The translations under genes were made by a program, and so were the position numbers. A stretch of DNA of 64,000 nucleotides from Terribacillus saccharophilus (lineage in GTDB: Bacteria > Bacillota > Bacilli > Bacillales > Amphibacillaceae), in assembly GCF_002272745.1 (NCBI RefSeq), contig NZ_NPBD01000007.1, positions 744,001 through 808,000 on the forward strand, read 5' to 3'. A model generated the notes under the pieces. It saw nothing but the letters and a program-made list of their open reading frames with translations, was not told the origin of the DNA and searched no databases. Of this stretch, positions 61,404 to 64,000 are shown in pieces; the stretch's first letter is position 1; each line of letters opens with the position of its first letter.

Positions 61404-62280
61404 TACCGCGAAACGTCATCTGCGCGAAGGATCAAAGAACATCTTCCGAAACGGCTGGATGACCATCGCCTCGATTGGGGCAGTAACAGTAACATTGATT
61501 TTGGTTGGTGTTTTCCTAGCTGTAGTATTCAACTTAAATCAATTCGCTTCCAATATCGAATCAGATGTTGAAATGAGCGTTTACTTGGACCCTACACTTG
61601 CTGAGGATCAAGTGCAATCGATTCAAGATCAGCTCGAATCGATCGATAAGGTTGGTTCTGTAACGTATTCCTCAAAAGAAGAGCAGTTAAACCAGCTCAT
61701 GGAAGATATGGGACAAACAGAATGGGATTTGTTTGAACAAGACAACCCATTGAGTGACACGTATATTGTTAAGACGTCCGACCCGCATGATATTGCTTCT
61801 GTTTCAGATGAGATCTCGAAACTGGACGGAATAGACAAAGTGGATTACGGACAAGGAACGGTAGAGAATCTCTTTGCTGTAAACAAGTACGCTCGGATTA
61901 TCGGTGCGGTCTTGATCGTTGGTCTAGTGTTCACGGCCATCTTCCTGATTTCAAATACAATTAAGATAACAATCATTGCCAGAAGCAGAGAAATCGGCAT
62001 CATGAAACTGGTTGGTGCAACAAACTCCTTTATCCGCTGGCCATTCTTTATTGAAGGTCTGCTACTCGGAGTATTGGGTGCTATCGTTCCAGTCGCGCTA
62101 GTGCTCGGCGGGTACTACTATCTGTCGAACAACTTGACGGATAACATCAGTATCGGTTTCGTCGAGATTCTCCCTTATGCACCATTCGCTTTCCAGCTTG
62201 CAGGCATACTGCTGGCAATCGGCGCGGTAATCGGTGTTTGGGGAAGTGTCATGAGTGTCCGTAAATTTCTTAAAGTCTAA
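61393..62280 (+). CDS. ftsX: Cell division membrane protein FtsX
   Basis: A 295-residue protein with four membrane segments (near residues 23-45, 170-190, 220-240 and 265-285). ATG at 61393 follows GGAGGTGA within ftsE. The large outer loop between TM1 and TM2 (VEMSVYLDPTLAEDQVQSIQDQLESI) should contact a hydrolase. IARSREIGIMKLVGATNSFIRWPFFIEGLLLG is the FtsX signature. The M23 peptidase encoded 47 bp later is the probable partner. Confidence 0.94.
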   Translation: MKYNTAKRHLREGSKNIFRNGWMTIASIGAVTVTLILVGVFLAVVFNLNQFASNIESDVEMSVYLDPTLAEDQVQSIQDQLESIDKVGSVTYSSKEEQLNQLMEDMGQTEWDLFEQDNPLSDTYIVKTSDPHDIASVSDEISKLDGIDKVDYGQGTVENLFAVNKYARIIGAVLIVGLVFTAIFLISNTIKITIIARSREIGIMKLVGATNSFIRWPFFIEGLLLGVLGAIVPVALVLGGYYYLSNNLTDNISIGFVEILPYAPFAFQLAGILLAIGAVIGVWGSVMSVRKFLKV

Positions 62281-62327
62281 ATAACCTACCATATACGCTT
62301 TACAGGAAGAAAGGGAATGAGAGAAGA

Positions 62328-63734
62328 ATGAAGAAGATGATCAAGCCTGTTCTTGTAGCTGTTCTAGCTGCGGGAGCAATCCTACATACTCCGATTCAAA
62401 CGTTCGCAAAATCTTCATCTGATATACAGAGCGAGATAGATGATCTGCAAAAGCAGCAAGATGAAAACAGCAATAAGCAAAGCGAACTTGATGGTCAAAT
62501 TAATAATGCAGAGTCCGAGCAGTCTGATAACCTGGCTGAACAGGATAATCTTTTGGCGAAGCTGGATGATTTAAACAACCAGATCGACAAGAATGAAAAT
62601 GCATTGAATGATAAAGAAGATGAAATCAATGAAACAAATGAGAAGATCGAAAAGATCTCTGGTGAAATCGTTGAAACAGAAGATGATATCGACAAACGTG
62701 AAGATAAATTGTCTGACCGTCTAGTCAGTATTCAGCAAAACGGCGGAGATGTTCAGTACTTGCAAGTATTGATGGGCTCCAAAAACTTTGGTGATATGGT
62801 AAACCGTCTGAACGCGGTAACTACAATCATGGATTCTGATAAGGAACTATTGAACGGCTACATCCAAGCAAAACAAAAGCTTGAAGATCAAAAGCAGCAG
62901 CGCGAAGATGAAAAGCAGAACCTGCAGGATCAAAAAGATAAACTTGTAGATATCAAATCTGACTTGAAATCCCAAGCAAGCGAGCAAGAAGACTTGAAAC
63001 AGCAGCTTGAGGATGAATATTCGAAGCTTGAAGATCAAATTCTTTCTGCTGAAGAACAAAAGGAGCTTGCAGCTAACCAGGCTGAAGCACTTCGTCTGGC
63101 ACAAGAAAATGCAGAATCCGAGCAAGCAGATTTAGCAGCGCAGGAAAAAGCTGCAGCAGAAGCAAAAGCAGCAGCTGCTGCAGCTCAGAAAGCAGCAGAG
63201 AGCAAGCAGGAGTCTTCTTCCTCCAGCTCTAAATCAAGCAGTTCTTCTAAGAACAGCAGTTCAAGTAAGTCAAGTAACTCAAGCAGTTCTAGCAGCTCAT
63301 CCAGTGCTAAATCAGCACAAGCTGGTATCTTCTCTTGGCCGGCAGCAGGACGTACTTCTTCCGGATTCGGTGTTCGGAATGATCCATTCGGAAGCGGATC
63401 AACTGGCAACCACTACGGACAAGATATCGCCAATGCAACTGGCACGCCGGTTCATGCAGCGGCAAGCGGGGTTGTTTCCCAAAGTGGTACAATGAATGGA
63501 TATGGTAATGTCATCATCATTACGCATTCCATCAATGGACGTACGTATGAAACACTATACGGACACTTGGACAGCCGTGGCGTATCGGTTGGGGAAACAG
63601 TCTCAAGAGGACAGGAAATCGCGAAAATGGGTAATACTGGAGCATCAACAGGTTCTCACCTTCATTTCGAAATTCATGAAGGCAGATGGAATGGTGCTAA
63701 GAGTAACGCAGTAGACCCGATGAAATATTTCTAA
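62328..63734 (+). CDS. Secreted M23 peptidoglycan hydrolase with coiled coil, EnvC/PcsB-like layout
   Basis: A 468-residue exported protein. The signal peptide ends near AKSSSDI (about residue 28). Residues 30-270 form a long coiled coil (repeated Gln/Leu/Glu heptads), followed by an Ala-rich and a Ser/Lys-rich linker (about 285-335) and the LytM/M23 domain. Zn ligands are His362 and Asp366 (NHYGQD) and the second His of HLHF (His446). The same layout is seen in EnvC and in FtsEX-linked hydrolases. It probably cuts peptide cross-links when stimulated by FtsEX, filling the place CwlO has in B. subtilis. Confidence 0.88.
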   Translation: MKKMIKPVLVAVLAAGAILHTPIQTFAKSSSDIQSEIDDLQKQQDENSNKQSELDGQINNAESEQSDNLAEQDNLLAKLDDLNNQIDKNENALNDKEDEINETNEKIEKISGEIVETEDDIDKREDKLSDRLVSIQQNGGDVQYLQVLMGSKNFGDMVNRLNAVTTIMDSDKELLNGYIQAKQKLEDQKQQREDEKQNLQDQKDKLVDIKSDLKSQASEQEDLKQQLEDEYSKLEDQILSAEEQKELAANQAEALRLAQENAESEQADLAAQEKAAAEAKAAAAAAQKAAESKQESSSSSSKSSSSSKNSSSSKSSNSSSSSSSSSAKSAQAGIFSWPAAGRTSSGFGVRNDPFGSGSTGNHYGQDIANATGTPVHAAASGVVSQSGTMNGYGNVIIITHSINGRTYETLYGHLDSRGVSVGETVSRGQEIAKMGNTGASTGSHLHFEIHEGRWNGAKSNAVDPMKYF

Positions 63735-63744
63735 TAACTAATTG

Positions 63745-63783
63745 AAAAAGGCATTCTCCAATAATGGAGGTGCCTTTTTTACT
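63745..63783 (+). terminator. Terminator after the M23 hydrolase gene
   Basis: AAAGGCA and CTCCA pair with TGGAG and TGCCTTT around a four-base loop; a run of T follows. Confidence 0.83.
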
Positions 63784-63874
63784 TCAATTGTTTCTTTTAG
63801 TGATAAGATAGAGGAAGTTTAGCATAATAGTAGAATTAACGGATTGGACAAGTGAGAAAGGATGAGAGACGAAC

Positions 63875-64000
63875 GTGCAGATTAGAAAAGCGACGTTGAT
63901 AATAGCAATCATTGTGGCATTAGTTGTTGGGGCAGGGGGTAGCTATGCCTTTACATCATATGTAGATAAGAAAGGGACTGGTACCCAATCTGCTTCAGAA
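63875..64000 (+). CDS. Membrane-anchored protein, 5' part; probably CtpB-type S41 protease
   Basis: GTG at 63875 opens a frame that runs off the end of the window; 42 residues are visible. A short basic start (QIRKA) leads into a hydrophobic segment (about residues 7-25), then a polar stretch beginning YVDKKGTG. In B. subtilis the carboxy-terminal processing protease gene ctpB follows ftsX, and this start would suit it. The call rests on position and signal anchor only. AAAGGA lies 12 bp upstream, which is rather far for an RBS. Confidence 0.5.
   Translation, partial: MQIRKATLIIAIIVALVVGAGGSYAFTSYVDKKGTGTQSASE

Noticed and set aside
63205..63310. Repetitive Ser-rich stretch as a DNA repeat element
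   Set aside because: It is the coding low-complexity linker of the M23 hydrolase and stays in frame.
1..64000. CRISPR arrays, rRNA, tRNA, insertion sequences or prophage
   Set aside because: No regularly spaced repeats, no tRNA-like cloverleaf, no transposase or phage protein motifs were seen anywhere in the window.

Overview
This window looks like the chromosome of a Gram-positive, endospore-forming-type member of the Bacillaceae, with moderate GC. Ribosome binding sites are strong AGGAGG type, several genes start with GTG or TTG, and gene order matches Bacillus subtilis over long stretches: yvyE-degS-degU-yviA-comFA-comFC-yvyF-flgM-flgN-flgK-flgL-yviE-fliW-csrA-hag, then flaG-fliD-fliS-fliT-hpf-secA-prfB-cccB-ftsE-ftsX. 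Terribacillus or a near relative is a reasonable guess, but the genus cannot be fixed from the sequence alone. No rRNA, tRNA, insertion sequence, prophage or CRISPR array was seen.

Positions 1-8400 hold the end of an alpha/beta hydrolase, two unknown membrane-anchored proteins, two HAD phosphatases, a YwrD-like gamma-glutamyltransferase with two half-size chromate-transporter-family proteins, a ThuA-like protein and a quinone-oxidoreductase-type dehydrogenase. Positions 8417-15108 hold a second phosphofructokinase and a sugar operon: lipoprotein, two permeases, a Gfo/Idh/MocA dehydrogenase and a TIM-barrel isomerase. The operon is preceded by two cre-like sites and has no ATPase of its own. 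Positions 15239-20317 are a complete branched-chain amino acid ABC operon (livJHMGF type) with a CodY-like box at its promoter.

Positions 20452-24780 are a MurNAc recycling operon (murR-murQ-murP-mupG). It is followed by gltT, a divergent NRAMP-like transporter with a divergent FadR-type regulator, a class D sortase and a VanZ-like protein. GlcNAc catabolism genes (nagR divergent from nagA-nagB) lie at 30174-32951 around a perfect 38-bp palindrome. The mur and nag loci together could turn MurNAc-GlcNAc from cell wall turnover into fructose-6-phosphate.

Positions 33008-54851 carry two-component regulation (degS/degU), DNA uptake genes and the late flagellar cluster. comFC is broken by a frameshift. 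The FliW-CsrA-Hag circuit is intact, including a textbook SigD promoter and a CsrA-type hairpin in the hag leader. Between hag and flaG lies a probable flagellin-decoration island: an AT-rich GT2-TPR protein, a GT4 enzyme, and an 833-residue fusion of a GT4-like half to a CDP-glycerol glycerophosphotransferase-like half. A SigB-type promoter and an RsbR paralog sit beside it.

Positions 54959-64000 contain hpf with a SigB-like promoter and a 690-bp interval with a possible tiny gene, paired palindromes and a structured element. After these come secA, prfB with its programmed +1 frameshift, a lipoprotein cytochrome c, ftsEX with an M23 murein hydrolase, and the start of a membrane-anchored gene, probably a CtpB-type protease.
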